NCBI GenBank assembly: GCA_934663595.1
Contig: CAKUKM010000015.1
Span: forward strand, 1 to 53,451
Length of the DNA stretch: 53,451 nt
From: an uncultured Clostridia bacterium
Lineage (GTDB): Bacteria; Bacillota; Clostridia; Christensenellales; Aristaeellaceae
Direction of reading: 5' to 3'
The notes under the pieces are model-generated. The model worked only from the letters and a program-made list of their open reading frames with translations. It was not told the origin of the DNA and did no database searches. This document shows, in pieces, positions 40,397 to 48,914 of this stretch; the first letter of the stretch is position 1; each line of letters begins with the position of its first letter. The position numbers and the translations under genes were made by a program.

Positions 40397-41094
40397 GCGT
40401 ACTGGATACGCTGGAGATTTGCTTTCAGGCGAATCTGGACGGCGTGGACGCGCAACTGGACGCGCTGTCGGGCAATCTGAATGCAGTGAGCGCCGCTTCG
40501 CTGCGGGCGGATCTCGGTCTGCGCGCGGCGGGCCAGGGCTTGTCGGACGGCCTTGCGCGATCGCTTCGAAGCGCGAATCCGGCGCTTCGGCTGCTGGGCG
40601 TGAATGCGGCGGCGAGCTATGCGCAGGGCGTTCGCGCGGGCGTTTCGGATTTGGAAAGCGCGGGGCGCGCGCTGACGGACGGATTTGCGCGCGGCATTGG
40701 CAGCCGAAGCAGCGCAGTCAGCGCCGCGGTGCGCCGAATGGCGAATTCGGCCACGCGTTTGCTGCGATCGCTGCTGTCGATTCATTCGCCGTCGAAGGTC
40801 ACGGAGGAACTCGGCGCGTACTTCGCATCGGGCTTTGCGGGCGGCATTCGCGGCGCGCAGTTCGAGGTGGAGCGCGCGGCCGGATCGCTGAGCGCGGCGG
40901 CGACCGACGCCCTGCGCGCGCCGGAGCTTCCGCAGGCGAGCGCAATGGGAAGCGCGCAATCGGCGGAGCAGGCGCTGGAGAACGTGAATCTCACGATACC
41001 GATTCACGTCGACGGCATGAAGCTGGGCGAGGCGAGCATTCGCGGCATCAACGCAGTTACGCGCAGCGCAGGGCGGCTTCTGCTGAATCTGTAA
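40393..41094 (+). CDS. Very short tape-measure-like protein
   Basis: 233 residues, Ala-rich and helical, starting MSVLDTLEICFQANLDGVDA. The block LLSIHSPSKVTEELGAYFAS, then GFAGGI matches the C-terminus of tape-measure proteins. There is no membrane helix or muralytic domain. Most siphophage tape measures have 600 or more residues, so tails from this gene would be short, about 35 nm by the usual 1.5 angstrom per residue. The start overlaps the upstream stop (ATGA). Confidence 0.8.
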   Translation: MSVLDTLEICFQANLDGVDAQLDALSGNLNAVSAASLRADLGLRAAGQGLSDGLARSLRSANPALRLLGVNAAASYAQGVRAGVSDLESAGRALTDGFARGIGSRSSAVSAAVRRMANSATRLLRSLLSIHSPSKVTEELGAYFASGFAGGIRGAQFEVERAAGSLSAAATDALRAPELPQASAMGSAQSAEQALENVNLTIPIHVDGMKLGEASIRGINAVTRSAGRLLLNL

Positions 41095-41104
41095 AAGGAA
41101 AAAT

Positions 41105-41129
41105 GCCGCCGGGGCGCGTTCCCGGCGGC
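41105..41129 (+). other. Intercistronic stem-loop after the tape measure gene
   Basis: A 9-bp perfect stem (41105-41113 with 41121-41129), then GATGAAAGGATGGAGG. Same layout as the stems at 36493 and 38341. Confidence 0.65.
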
Positions 41130-41148
41130 GATGAAAGGATGGAGGAAT

Positions 41149-41499
41149 ATGGCGATACTCACCATCGGCGGAAAGGAAATGCCCGCGCCGAGCGAGATGA
41201 GCGTGGAAATGCAGGAAATCGGCTCGACCGGGGAGCGAAGCGCGTCGGGCCGGCTGGTTGCGGATCGCGTGGCGGTCAAGCGGCGGCTGAAGCTGAAGTG
41301 GGCGGCGCTCGCGGGGGACGCGGCGAAGGCGCTGCTTTCGGCGGCGGACGGCTTTTTTACCGCGACCTATCCCGACCCGGCGACCGGGGAAGCGCGCAGC
41401 GCGACGTTTTGCGCGACCGCGCGCTCGATGGGCGCAATGCGGCTGAACGGGCAGAACGCCGTATGGACGAACGTCCAGATGGAATGGACGGAGCGATGA
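41149..41499 (+). CDS. DUF6711-like phage protein (distal tail candidate)
   Basis: 116 residues. AILTIGGKEMPAPSEMSVEM, then VADRVAVKRRLKLKW and FFTATYPDPATGEARSATFC match the small beta-sandwich DUF6711 phage proteins found next to the tail tip. A distal-tail or baseplate role is inferred from order. GGAGGA precedes ATG 41149. Confidence 0.8.
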   Translation: MAILTIGGKEMPAPSEMSVEMQEIGSTGERSASGRLVADRVAVKRRLKLKWAALAGDAAKALLSAADGFFTATYPDPATGEARSATFCATARSMGAMRLNGQNAVWTNVQMEWTER

Positions 41500-41511
41500 G
41501 GGGGGAGACGC

Positions 41512-44295
41512 ATGAACGATGAAATGCGCGCGCCGATGCGGGCAATCGGCGTGTCGGGCGCAATTGTGTTTCCGACGGGCGCGCGGGCGGAGCTTGCGGA
41601 TATCCTTTCGGTTCTGATCGAGGAAGGCGCGGACGGCGCGCTGCTGCCGGGCGCGGTGCTTTCGGCGCGGTATACAGTTTCGGTGGCAAACGATTTCGGC
41701 CAGTGGCGCGAGGGCGGCTCGATTCGCGGCGCGCGGCCGCTGGTCGGCAGCACGATTCAGCTCTTTATCGCGGCGGGCGAAAAGAAGCTGCCGCTGGGCG
41801 TGTTCCAGGTGGATTCCGTGCGCGCGCAGGAGCGGTCGGGCAGCGTGGTTTTCTCCGGCAGCGATTCGATTGCGTCCGAGCTGGGCGAAGCGTTTCAGGA
41901 CGCGCTCGCCTATCCGAAGACGCTTCAGCAGGTCTGGGAGCACTGGCTGAGCCGCACGCGCTATGAATTTGCGGGCACGATTCCAAACGGCGACGCGATC
42001 ATCGATTCCGCACCCGATTGGAACGGCGCGTCGCTCCGCAGCGCGGCGGGGATGATCGCGCAGGCGGCAGGGTGCTTCGTGCGTGTGAATCGGTCGGGCA
42101 GTCTGGAAATGGTGAAATGCGCGGGCGATTCGGTCGGCGCGCTCACCGGCGACGACTATTTTTCCCTCGAGGAAGGCTTTGACGGCTTCGGCCCGATTCA
42201 GGCGCTTTCGATCGTTCCGGCGGGCGCGGAAGAAGCGACGCGCTTCGGCAGCGAAACCGGCGACGCGCTTGAGATTAATGGAAATCCGCTCATGACGGCG
42301 GGCGGCGCGCATTTCAGCGCCCTCGCGGAGGGATTGCTTTCGCAGTTGACCGGCCTGGAATGGACGCGCGCGTCGTTTGTGTGGCGCGGCGATCCGGCGC
42401 TCGAGGTCGGCATGCGCGTGACGCTCACGGATACTTACGGCGCGGCGCGCGAATGCGCGATCACCCGCCAGACGCTGCGGTTCGACGGCGGCTTTTCGGC
42501 CAGCGTACAATGCGAAATTCCGCAGACGGACACGAGCGGCGTACCGCGCGCGATTACGCCCGAGGGCGGCGTGAATGCCGATCGCCTGGTCGGCGCGGTG
42601 GACGGCGGGCTGCTGCGCGCGGGAACGGTGGTGGCGCGCGCGCTCGCGGCCGGATCGGTCACGGCGGAAAAGATCGCGTCCGGCGCGATTACGGCGGACA
42701 AAATTGCAGTAGGCGCGCTGACGGCCGAGGAAATTCGCGCGCTGACGGCGCATTTGGAGAAGGTCGTTGCGGAGGAACTCACCGCGGACGCGCTGTATGC
42801 GGCGCTGGCGAAGGTGCAGGCGCTCGCGGCCAACAGCATCACGGCGGATACGATTCAGACGGATGCGCTGGCGGCGGCGCTCGGGCGGTTTGTGTCGCTC
42901 TATGCGGGAACCGGCGAATTCGATCTCGCGACGATTCAGAATTTGCTTTCGAATGCCCTGATCCTTCAGGAGGGTATCGCGGACAGCATGATGATTACGA
43001 ATCTGGCTGTCACGAGCGCGAATCTTTTGAATGCTACCATCGACAAGCTGGTGCTGAAGGGTTCGGATGGGAAGTATTATCGCGTGTTCATCGGCGCGGA
43101 TGGAACCATCCAGACGGAGGAAGTGACCGTTACGGACGGCGAAATTGCGGCGGGCGAGACTGGCGACGGGCGGCAGATTGTGGCCACTACGGCCAATGTC
43201 GGGAGCCTCAATGCGACCACCGTGAAAGCCTCTCAGGCGATTATCGGGACGATCTTTACCGAATCGCTGACGGCCGGAAAGATTACCGCGAACGAGGCGC
43301 TGATTGCGTCGATGACCGCGCCGCTTCTGTACACCACGGCGATCACCGCGCTGGGCAATTCGCTCGATCTTTCGGCAAACGAGTCGATTCGGCTCACGGT
43401 CGGCAGCAGTCTGGCCACCGCGACGGTCGAATACGCCCTCTCGGACAGCCGAACTGAAGCGCCTGAAACCGGATGGAGCGCGACCGCGCCCGAATGGGTG
43501 GACGGCAAATACATGTGGCAGCGCACGACATGGACGAAGCGCGACGGCACGAAGACGGTTTCCGACCCCACCTGCATCGCGGGCGCGACCGGCGCGAAGG
43601 GCGAGGACGGCACGGGCATTGCCTCCGTAACCGCCGAATACTACCTGTCCACCAGCAAGGACGAGCCGACCGGCGGCGAATGGCTGAACACGCCCCCGAC
43701 GTGGACGACCGGCAAATACATGTGGACGCGGACGAAGATCGTTTATAAAAACCCGCCCTCAACTGAAACCACCGAGCCGGTTTGCGACAGCACGTGGGAG
43801 ATCACGAACGGCCTGAAGGACGATATCGACGCGGTTTCGAACGCCGCCGAGACGGCTTTGGGGCTCGCCGAGGTCGCGCAGGACGCGGCGAACGGCGCTC
43901 AGGAGACGGCCAACGGCGCGCAGGAATCGGCCAATCAGGCAAACGAGCGCGCGAGCATTTTGGAAACGCAATTGACGCTCACGCAGGAGGGGCTTTCGAT
44001 TGTACGGACGGAGACGATTCCGGGGCTGGAAGGCCGCGTCGAAACGATCGAATCCGGCGTGCACATTGAGGGCTCAGAGATCGGGATTTACACGTCCGAC
44101 AGCCCGTTCCGCAACACGATCACGAACAACGGCTGGGTGATTTCCGAGGACGGCGCGCCGATCATCACGTGCGCGGAAACGAAGCTGACCGCGCCGCGCG
44201 TGATGGTTTCGGACGCGTTCATCATCGGGGGCCTCGCATGGAAGCCCGGCGAGGACAAGCACGTGCGGCTGCTGAAATATGGGAGGTTATCGTAA
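41512..44295 (+). CDS. Phage tail-tip / tail-associated protein
   Basis: 927 residues. The N-terminal 350 residues (TGARAELADILSVLIEEGAD, then SYTVSVANDFGQWR-like strands) resemble the baseplate hub/prophage tail protein. A heptad-like helical zone at about 383-460 (AEKIASGAITADKIAVGALT) forms a long stalk. Two copies of a W-x-x-x-P-x-W-x-x-GKYMWxRT module follow at about 640-690 and 720-745, with a short collagen-like GATGAKGEDGTG between. Coiled coils and a C-terminal beta tip end the protein. It likely bears the receptor-binding base. Start ATG 41512 follows GGGGGGAGACGC. Confidence 0.85.
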   Translation: MNDEMRAPMRAIGVSGAIVFPTGARAELADILSVLIEEGADGALLPGAVLSARYTVSVANDFGQWREGGSIRGARPLVGSTIQLFIAAGEKKLPLGVFQVDSVRAQERSGSVVFSGSDSIASELGEAFQDALAYPKTLQQVWEHWLSRTRYEFAGTIPNGDAIIDSAPDWNGASLRSAAGMIAQAAGCFVRVNRSGSLEMVKCAGDSVGALTGDDYFSLEEGFDGFGPIQALSIVPAGAEEATRFGSETGDALEINGNPLMTAGGAHFSALAEGLLSQLTGLEWTRASFVWRGDPALEVGMRVTLTDTYGAARECAITRQTLRFDGGFSASVQCEIPQTDTSGVPRAITPEGGVNADRLVGAVDGGLLRAGTVVARALAAGSVTAEKIASGAITADKIAVGALTAEEIRALTAHLEKVVAEELTADALYAALAKVQALAANSITADTIQTDALAAALGRFVSLYAGTGEFDLATIQNLLSNALILQEGIADSMMITNLAVTSANLLNATIDKLVLKGSDGKYYRVFIGADGTIQTEEVTVTDGEIAAGETGDGRQIVATTANVGSLNATTVKASQAIIGTIFTESLTAGKITANEALIASMTAPLLYTTAITALGNSLDLSANESIRLTVGSSLATATVEYALSDSRTEAPETGWSATAPEWVDGKYMWQRTTWTKRDGTKTVSDPTCIAGATGAKGEDGTGIASVTAEYYLSTSKDEPTGGEWLNTPPTWTTGKYMWTRTKIVYKNPPSTETTEPVCDSTWEITNGLKDDIDAVSNAAETALGLAEVAQDAANGAQETANGAQESANQANERASILETQLTLTQEGLSIVRTETIPGLEGRVETIESGVHIEGSEIGIYTSDSPFRNTITNNGWVISEDGAPIITCAETKLTAPRVMVSDAFIIGGLAWKPGEDKHVRLLKYGRLS

Positions 44296-46245
44296 ATGCC
44301 AACTGTCACCTTAACCCCATCCGCCTGCACATCGCCTGCGGGCTGGACTACGGTTTATCACTATCTCACGACGAACAGCTCGTATTACCCGCGCCAGTTG
44401 ATATTTACCTATCCTGCAAATTCGGTGCTCGGTGCGGCGGGCGTTCAGATCAACAAGCTGACCATTCACGGCTACGTCCGCAATTCGGCATCGGCGCTGA
44501 AACGACTGCGCTTCGGCTTCCGGCCCAGCGCGTCCAGCGGCGTGTCCGAATGGTCGATGCGCGGCAGCTCGCCGGTATTGGATGTTGCGTTCGACGCAAT
44601 CGACGGCCATTCCGGCAGCGGCTACGCGTATCAGCAAATCGAGCGGATTTACGTGGGCAGCGGCCTGTTCATCAACCACATCCGCGACCAGTTCCAGCAG
44701 GGAAAACCGCTGTATTTTGGCGTAATTCAGCCGGACAGCGGGCGATCCATTTCGGTGGATACCACGCTTTCCAATTGGACAATGACCGTGGATTACGAGC
44801 TGCTCGGCAACATCCCGACCACGGATAAATCCTCCGTCAATCTCGGCGAAACGCTGACGGTGAACGTCAATCGCGTGATCGGGAACAGCTCGACGACCTT
44901 GCGCTACAAGATCGGCAATACCACCATCGCGACGCGCAACATCGGTACGGCGAGCAGCGACAGCTACACCATTCCTGCCAGCGCAGGAAGCGCGTTTGCG
45001 AGCAGTAACTCTGCGACAATGACGATTGAGGCCGTAACGACGCTGAGCGGCACGACCTACGGAACGCTTACAACCACCGTAAAGGTAAATGTTCCGACGA
45101 ATTCCGGCCCGACGATCAGCCATACGCTAGCGCGAACGTGGGTCAGCGGCATTGCCACATCGGCCCAGCTCGACGCATATTTGCAGCGCTGCACCGGCAT
45201 TCAGGCCGCGATTACGGCCACGCCGCAGTACGGCGCAAGCGTGTCGAAATGCGCATTGACCATCGAGGGCAAAACGTATTCGGCAAATGGCGCATCGGCC
45301 ACGCTTTCGCACGCGCAATTGACCACCTCCGGAACCGTTTCCTACACCGTTTCGGCCACCGATTCGCGCGGCAAAATGACCAGCGCCAATGGAACGATTG
45401 CGGTGCTGCCCTATTCGCCGCCGCAGATTCAGGCGTTTACGGTGGATCGCGCGACGAGCGCAAACGTGCTGGCCATCGACGGAACCTACGCGAGAGCCGC
45501 CGTTCAGGCGAGCGTCAGCAGCGTCGCGATTGACGACGTGGAGCAGAACAGCCTGAAGTTCAAAATCCAGTATCAGAAGGTCGGCGAATCGACATGGACG
45601 GACTGCGACGAGGTGACCGGCTCGGGCCTGACGGGCACGTTCACCGGGCTGCTGGTGAAGGATGGCGCGTATGTCAGCACCTTCAACGACATGTCCGGCT
45701 ACGATTTCCGCGCGGCCGTTTACGACCGATTCAGCACGTCCTACGCCGCCGCGCAGATGCCGACGAAGGAGATTCTCTGGGACGTGGACGAGACGAACAC
45801 CTGCATGGGCTTCGGCGGCGCGGCCCCGCTCTCGAGCGACACGGCCTATTACCGCTTCTACAAGCGGACGGAGTTCAATGCGGTCACGGATTTCAATCAG
45901 GCCGCGAACTTCAAGGAGGGCTACAAGATTTACAAGACCTCCGAGGTCGATACCGGCAACAAGTGGTACGACAACAAGCGAATTTACCGGTTCACGATCC
46001 ATGGTAATACCGCCGCGACCAATCAAAGCGTAACGTTCTACACGCTTCCCGCCACGCCCTCGGATATCGTCCACATCGACGCGTTCTTCAAATCGGGCAA
46101 TATCTGGTATCCGCTCCCGTGGGCGCAGTACGACGTCAACAAGGCCGCAAACATCTACATCGACGGCGCAAAGATCTGCCTCGCCTTCGCCAGCGGCTGG
46201 ACGGGCACAAGACAGGTTCGCGTCGTGATCGAATACACGAAGTAA
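44296..46245 (+). CDS. Tail fibre / minor structural protein (DUF859-like)
   Basis: 649 residues rich in Ser, Thr and Asn, all-beta with several Ig-like repeats (SPPQIQAFTVDRA, ATDSRGK) and a C-terminal trimer-like domain (FGGAAPLSSDTAYYRF, then NFKEGYKIYKTSEVD). It is visibly less GC-rich than its neighbours, with more AAT and ACC codons, as expected of host-range genes exchanged between phages. ATG directly follows the previous stop (TAAATG). Distal fibre or adhesin role is inferred. Confidence 0.75.
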   Translation: MPTVTLTPSACTSPAGWTTVYHYLTTNSSYYPRQLIFTYPANSVLGAAGVQINKLTIHGYVRNSASALKRLRFGFRPSASSGVSEWSMRGSSPVLDVAFDAIDGHSGSGYAYQQIERIYVGSGLFINHIRDQFQQGKPLYFGVIQPDSGRSISVDTTLSNWTMTVDYELLGNIPTTDKSSVNLGETLTVNVNRVIGNSSTTLRYKIGNTTIATRNIGTASSDSYTIPASAGSAFASSNSATMTIEAVTTLSGTTYGTLTTTVKVNVPTNSGPTISHTLARTWVSGIATSAQLDAYLQRCTGIQAAITATPQYGASVSKCALTIEGKTYSANGASATLSHAQLTTSGTVSYTVSATDSRGKMTSANGTIAVLPYSPPQIQAFTVDRATSANVLAIDGTYARAAVQASVSSVAIDDVEQNSLKFKIQYQKVGESTWTDCDEVTGSGLTGTFTGLLVKDGAYVSTFNDMSGYDFRAAVYDRFSTSYAAAQMPTKEILWDVDETNTCMGFGGAAPLSSDTAYYRFYKRTEFNAVTDFNQAANFKEGYKIYKTSEVDTGNKWYDNKRIYRFTIHGNTAATNQSVTFYTLPATPSDIVHIDAFFKSGNIWYPLPWAQYDVNKAANIYIDGAKICLAFASGWTGTRQVRVVIEYTK

Positions 46246-46257
46246 AGGAGGAATCCA

Positions 46258-47277
46258 ATGAGTAAACTGAGCACAACGGCGTTTGCGGCGTTTCTTCTGG
46301 AGCGCTACAGGGCGAAGGACGGCTATATCATGGGCGCGATCGGGGAGAATCCGAAAATCTGGACGGAGAAAAGCTGGCGCATTGCGCAGTACGCCGATCG
46401 CAAAAATTACACGGCCAAGCAGCACGCGCAGGCGCTGTACTGGTGGAAGCACGCCGAGCGCGTGTGGGACTGTCAGGGTCTTGCGGACGGCTTTGTGACC
46501 GATTCCGGCCTGTTCGGCAAGGTCAACGTCAAGGCGCGCGAGAATTACGCAAGCTGGTGCAGCCCGAAGGGCAAGGGCATGATTCCAGCCGAGCGGCGCG
46601 TGCCCGGCGCGGCGGTTTTCTGGCAGGATAGCAAGTCGTACATTCATCACGTCGCCTATCTGGTGGAGCCCGTCGACCCGGCGAAGCCCTCCGGCGACTG
46701 GTATATCGTCGAGGCGCGCGGCGTGATGTACGGCGTGGTGAAAACGCGTCTCGAAGCGCGCAAGCCCGATCATTGGGGCTGGATGACGCAGTATTTCGAT
46801 TACGGCGCGGCGGTAGAACCGGCGGTGCGCGACCTCAGGTGCGGCACGAAGGGCAACGACGTGGCCGTGATGCAGGAAAATCTGCTCCGCCTGGGCTACG
46901 ACCTGGGCAAATACGGCGCGGACGGCGATTTCGGCGCGGCCACGGAGGCGGCGGTGAAGAAGCTGCAGTCCAACAACCGCCTGACTGCGGACGGCATTTA
47001 CGGCGCGAACACCCGCGCGCTGGTCGAAAAGCTGCTGAAGCTGCTGGATACGTCCCCCGAGCCGGACGAACCCGCCGACCAGCCCGACGACGGCTATACG
47101 GTCACCGGCAATAGCGTCTGGCTGTGGACGGCCCCGCCCGATTGCGGCGGCAGCAAGGCGAAGACCGTCCATAAGGGCGACACCCTGCTCGCCCCCGCCG
47201 CAGGCGACTATAAGCCCGTCACCGTCGGCGGCGAGCTGTACTGGATCAACGGGAAGTACGTGAAGGAGGGAAAATGA
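46258..47277 (+). CDS. Phage endolysin: NlpC/P60-like + PG-binding + SH3-like
   Basis: 339 residues, no signal peptide, so it needs the holin. Residues 1-150: peptidase with Cys72 in WDCQGLADGF and His130/131 in YIHHVAYLVEP, the NlpC/P60 Cys-His pair. Residues 170-245: PG_binding_1 (KGNDVAVMQENLLRLGYDLG, then ADGDFGAATEAAV). Residues 265-339: a small SH3-like beta domain. It cuts wall peptides. AAAGGAGGAATCC precedes ATG. Confidence 0.92.
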   Translation: MSKLSTTAFAAFLLERYRAKDGYIMGAIGENPKIWTEKSWRIAQYADRKNYTAKQHAQALYWWKHAERVWDCQGLADGFVTDSGLFGKVNVKARENYASWCSPKGKGMIPAERRVPGAAVFWQDSKSYIHHVAYLVEPVDPAKPSGDWYIVEARGVMYGVVKTRLEARKPDHWGWMTQYFDYGAAVEPAVRDLRCGTKGNDVAVMQENLLRLGYDLGKYGADGDFGAATEAAVKKLQSNNRLTADGIYGANTRALVEKLLKLLDTSPEPDEPADQPDDGYTVTGNSVWLWTAPPDCGGSKAKTVHKGDTLLAPAAGDYKPVTVGGELYWINGKYVKEGK

Positions 47278-47588
47278 CGATGCTGGAAAACGCATTGACG
47301 GTGCTGGCGGCGGTGCTGGCCTCGTCCGGATTCTGGGCGTTTCTGCAGCGCAGGGGCGAGCGCAAGGACGTGCGCGCGCAGATGCTGATGGGCCTTGCGC
47401 ACGATCGCATTCTGTTTCTGGGCAGGAGCTATGTTTCGCGCGGCTATGTCACGCAGGCGGAATATGAGAATCTGTACAAATATCTCTATCAGCCGTATCG
47501 CAGGCTCGGCGGAAACGGAACGGCCGAGCGCATCATGAAGGAAGTGGAGCGCCTGCCGCTCCGCGAATGGGAGGAGACGATTGCATGA
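47274..47588 (+). CDS. Small membrane-anchored protein of the lysis module
   Basis: 104 residues with one N-terminal helix (ENALTVLAAVLASSGFWAFL) and then a basic, helical cytoplasmic part with YVSRGYVTQAEYENLYKYLY. Similar proteins sit between endolysin and holin in Firmicutes phages; the function is not known. ATG 47274 overlaps the endolysin stop and the next start overlaps its own stop, both by ATGA. ATG 47280 is an alternative. Confidence 0.75.
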   Translation: MTMLENALTVLAAVLASSGFWAFLQRRGERKDVRAQMLMGLAHDRILFLGRSYVSRGYVTQAEYENLYKYLYQPYRRLGGNGTAERIMKEVERLPLREWEETIA

Positions 47589-47785
47589 GCAACGAGCTTT
47601 ACGACATTCTGAAATGGATTGCGATGGTGCTGCTGCCCGCGCTGGGCACGCTGTATTTCGCGCTGGCGGGCATTTGGAATTTGCCGATGGGCGAGGAAAT
47701 CGTCGGCACGATCACGGCGCTGGACACGTTTCTGGGCGTGCTGCTCGGCATCAGCGCGGCGAAATACCATTCGGAGAATAGCTAG
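47585..47785 (+). CDS. Phage holin (Dp-1 type)
   Basis: 66 residues with two membrane helices: LYDILKWIAMVLLPALGTLY, then EEIVGTITALDTFLGVLLGI, which matches the Dp-1/phage_holin family closely. It makes the hole that lets the endolysin reach the wall. Its position last in the cluster is usual. Confidence 0.93.
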   Translation: MSNELYDILKWIAMVLLPALGTLYFALAGIWNLPMGEEIVGTITALDTFLGVLLGISAAKYHSENS

Positions 47786-47792
47786 AGCAACG

Positions 47793-47814
47793 GGGGCGGC
47801 TGCACAGTCGCCCC
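47793..47814 (+). terminator. Stem-loop ending the phage cluster
   Basis: GGGGCGGCTG-CA-CAGTCGCCCC, ten pairs with one G-T, then TTGATCTTT. A fair terminator. Confidence 0.7.
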
Positions 47815-47821
47815 TTGATCT

Positions 47822-47995
47822 TTGAATGGAAATGAAAAATCAAAAATATAGTAAAAAGTTTGAAATATCTTCGCACTGCGCTCGGCTGGGGGTAGACGCG
47901 GCTGAAGGGGGTGTGGTATAATAAAAGATGGTAATCCGATTCGGTAAATAATTCCGCCGACGCGGCGGATGGTTTTGGTGGAGGATTTTGGGAAG
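47822..47995. other. Intergenic region before the LCP gene
   Basis: About 170 bases, with an A/T-rich part (47822-47875) then a G-rich part. It contains an extended -10 promoter (next entry). No tRNA fragment, att-like repeat or RNA gene is seen. Confidence 0.5.
47914..47922 (+). promoter_or_regulatory. Extended -10 promoter of the EPS operon
   Basis: TGG followed by TATAAT (47917-47922) makes a TGN-extended -10 box. A -35 box is not clear. Confidence 0.55.
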
Positions 47996-48883
47996 ATGAA
48001 GAGGAATGCGATTCTCGGTTGGATTCTGGTGCTTGCGCTGCTGATGAGCCTGTTCTGCATGCCCGCGATGGCGGAGGACGCGGAGACCGGCTGGTGGAAT
48101 ATTCTGCTGCTGGGCAGCGATTCGCGCGACGCGGAGCATTATCTGCGCACGGACAGCATTATCATCCTTTCGGTCAATCGGGAAAAGGGCAAGGCCAAGA
48201 TGACCAGCGTGATGCGCGATACGTGGGTGGAGATCCCCGGCCAGACGGAAAAGGCCAAGATCAACCAGGCGTGCGCGATCGGCGGCCCGGAGCTGACGAT
48301 TGAAACCGTGAATCAGTGCTTTGATATGGACATTCAGCACTATGTGCTGGTCAACATGGATGATCTGGTCTATTTCGTCGATCGCGTGGGCGGCATCGAT
48401 CTGAACATCACCCGCAGCGAGCTGAAGTGGACGAACCAGTATGCGTCGGACTATCTGTGGGACATGCAGGGCGTGGAGCCCTATGAGGGCGAAACGCAGC
48501 TGGACGATTACGGCGACGTGCACATGAACGGCCTGCTCGCGATGTCCTATTGCCGCAATCGCTATTCGGACAACGACTACCGCCGCGTCATGCGCCAGCA
48601 GAAGGTGCTGAAGACGCTGGCCAAGAAGGTGCAGAAGCTCGACACGATGGAGATGCTCGGCCTTCTGAACGAGGCGCTCGGCCGCGTGGAGACGAATCTG
48701 ACGCTGCTGGACCTGATGTCGCTTTCCGACGTGGGCATGACGATCAAGGTCGACGACATCGACCAGTACCGCATTCCGGCGAGCGGCACCTACAAGGCCG
48801 GCATGAAGGACGAGCTGTGGACGATTCGCCCCGATTTCGAGGAGAACGCGAAGCTCCTGCACGATTTCATTTACGGCAAATAA
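47996..48883 (+). CDS. LytR-CpsA-Psr (LCP) family protein
   Basis: 295 residues. The LCP core is present: LLLGSDSRDAEHYLRTDSII, MTSVMRDTWVEIPG, INQACAIGGPELTIETVN, YFVDRVGGIDLNI and RNRYSDNDYRRVMRQQ, whose Arg and Asp bind the polyprenyl phosphate. LCP enzymes attach polysaccharide or teichoic acid to the wall from lipid-linked precursor. The N-terminus reads as a signal peptide with an AMA|ED site instead of a plain anchor helix. ATG 47996 is preferred over ATG 47969, which would bury the signal segment. First gene of the capsule operon. Confidence 0.92.
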   Translation: MKRNAILGWILVLALLMSLFCMPAMAEDAETGWWNILLLGSDSRDAEHYLRTDSIIILSVNREKGKAKMTSVMRDTWVEIPGQTEKAKINQACAIGGPELTIETVNQCFDMDIQHYVLVNMDDLVYFVDRVGGIDLNITRSELKWTNQYASDYLWDMQGVEPYEGETQLDDYGDVHMNGLLAMSYCRNRYSDNDYRRVMRQQKVLKTLAKKVQKLDTMEMLGLLNEALGRVETNLTLLDLMSLSDVGMTIKVDDIDQYRIPASGTYKAGMKDELWTIRPDFEENAKLLHDFIYGK

Positions 48884-48914
48884 CAATAAGAAGTAATCGA
48901 AGAGGTGCTCCGGA

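Noticed and set aside
40318..42753. 811-codon minus-strand frame across the tail genes
   Set aside because: Composition is mostly Arg, Ala and His, antisense to clear phage genes with good ribosome sites; a by-product of third-position GC.
45127..47295. 722-codon minus-strand frame opposite the fibre and endolysin
   Set aside because: Antisense to recognisable proteins; no family match or ribosome site.
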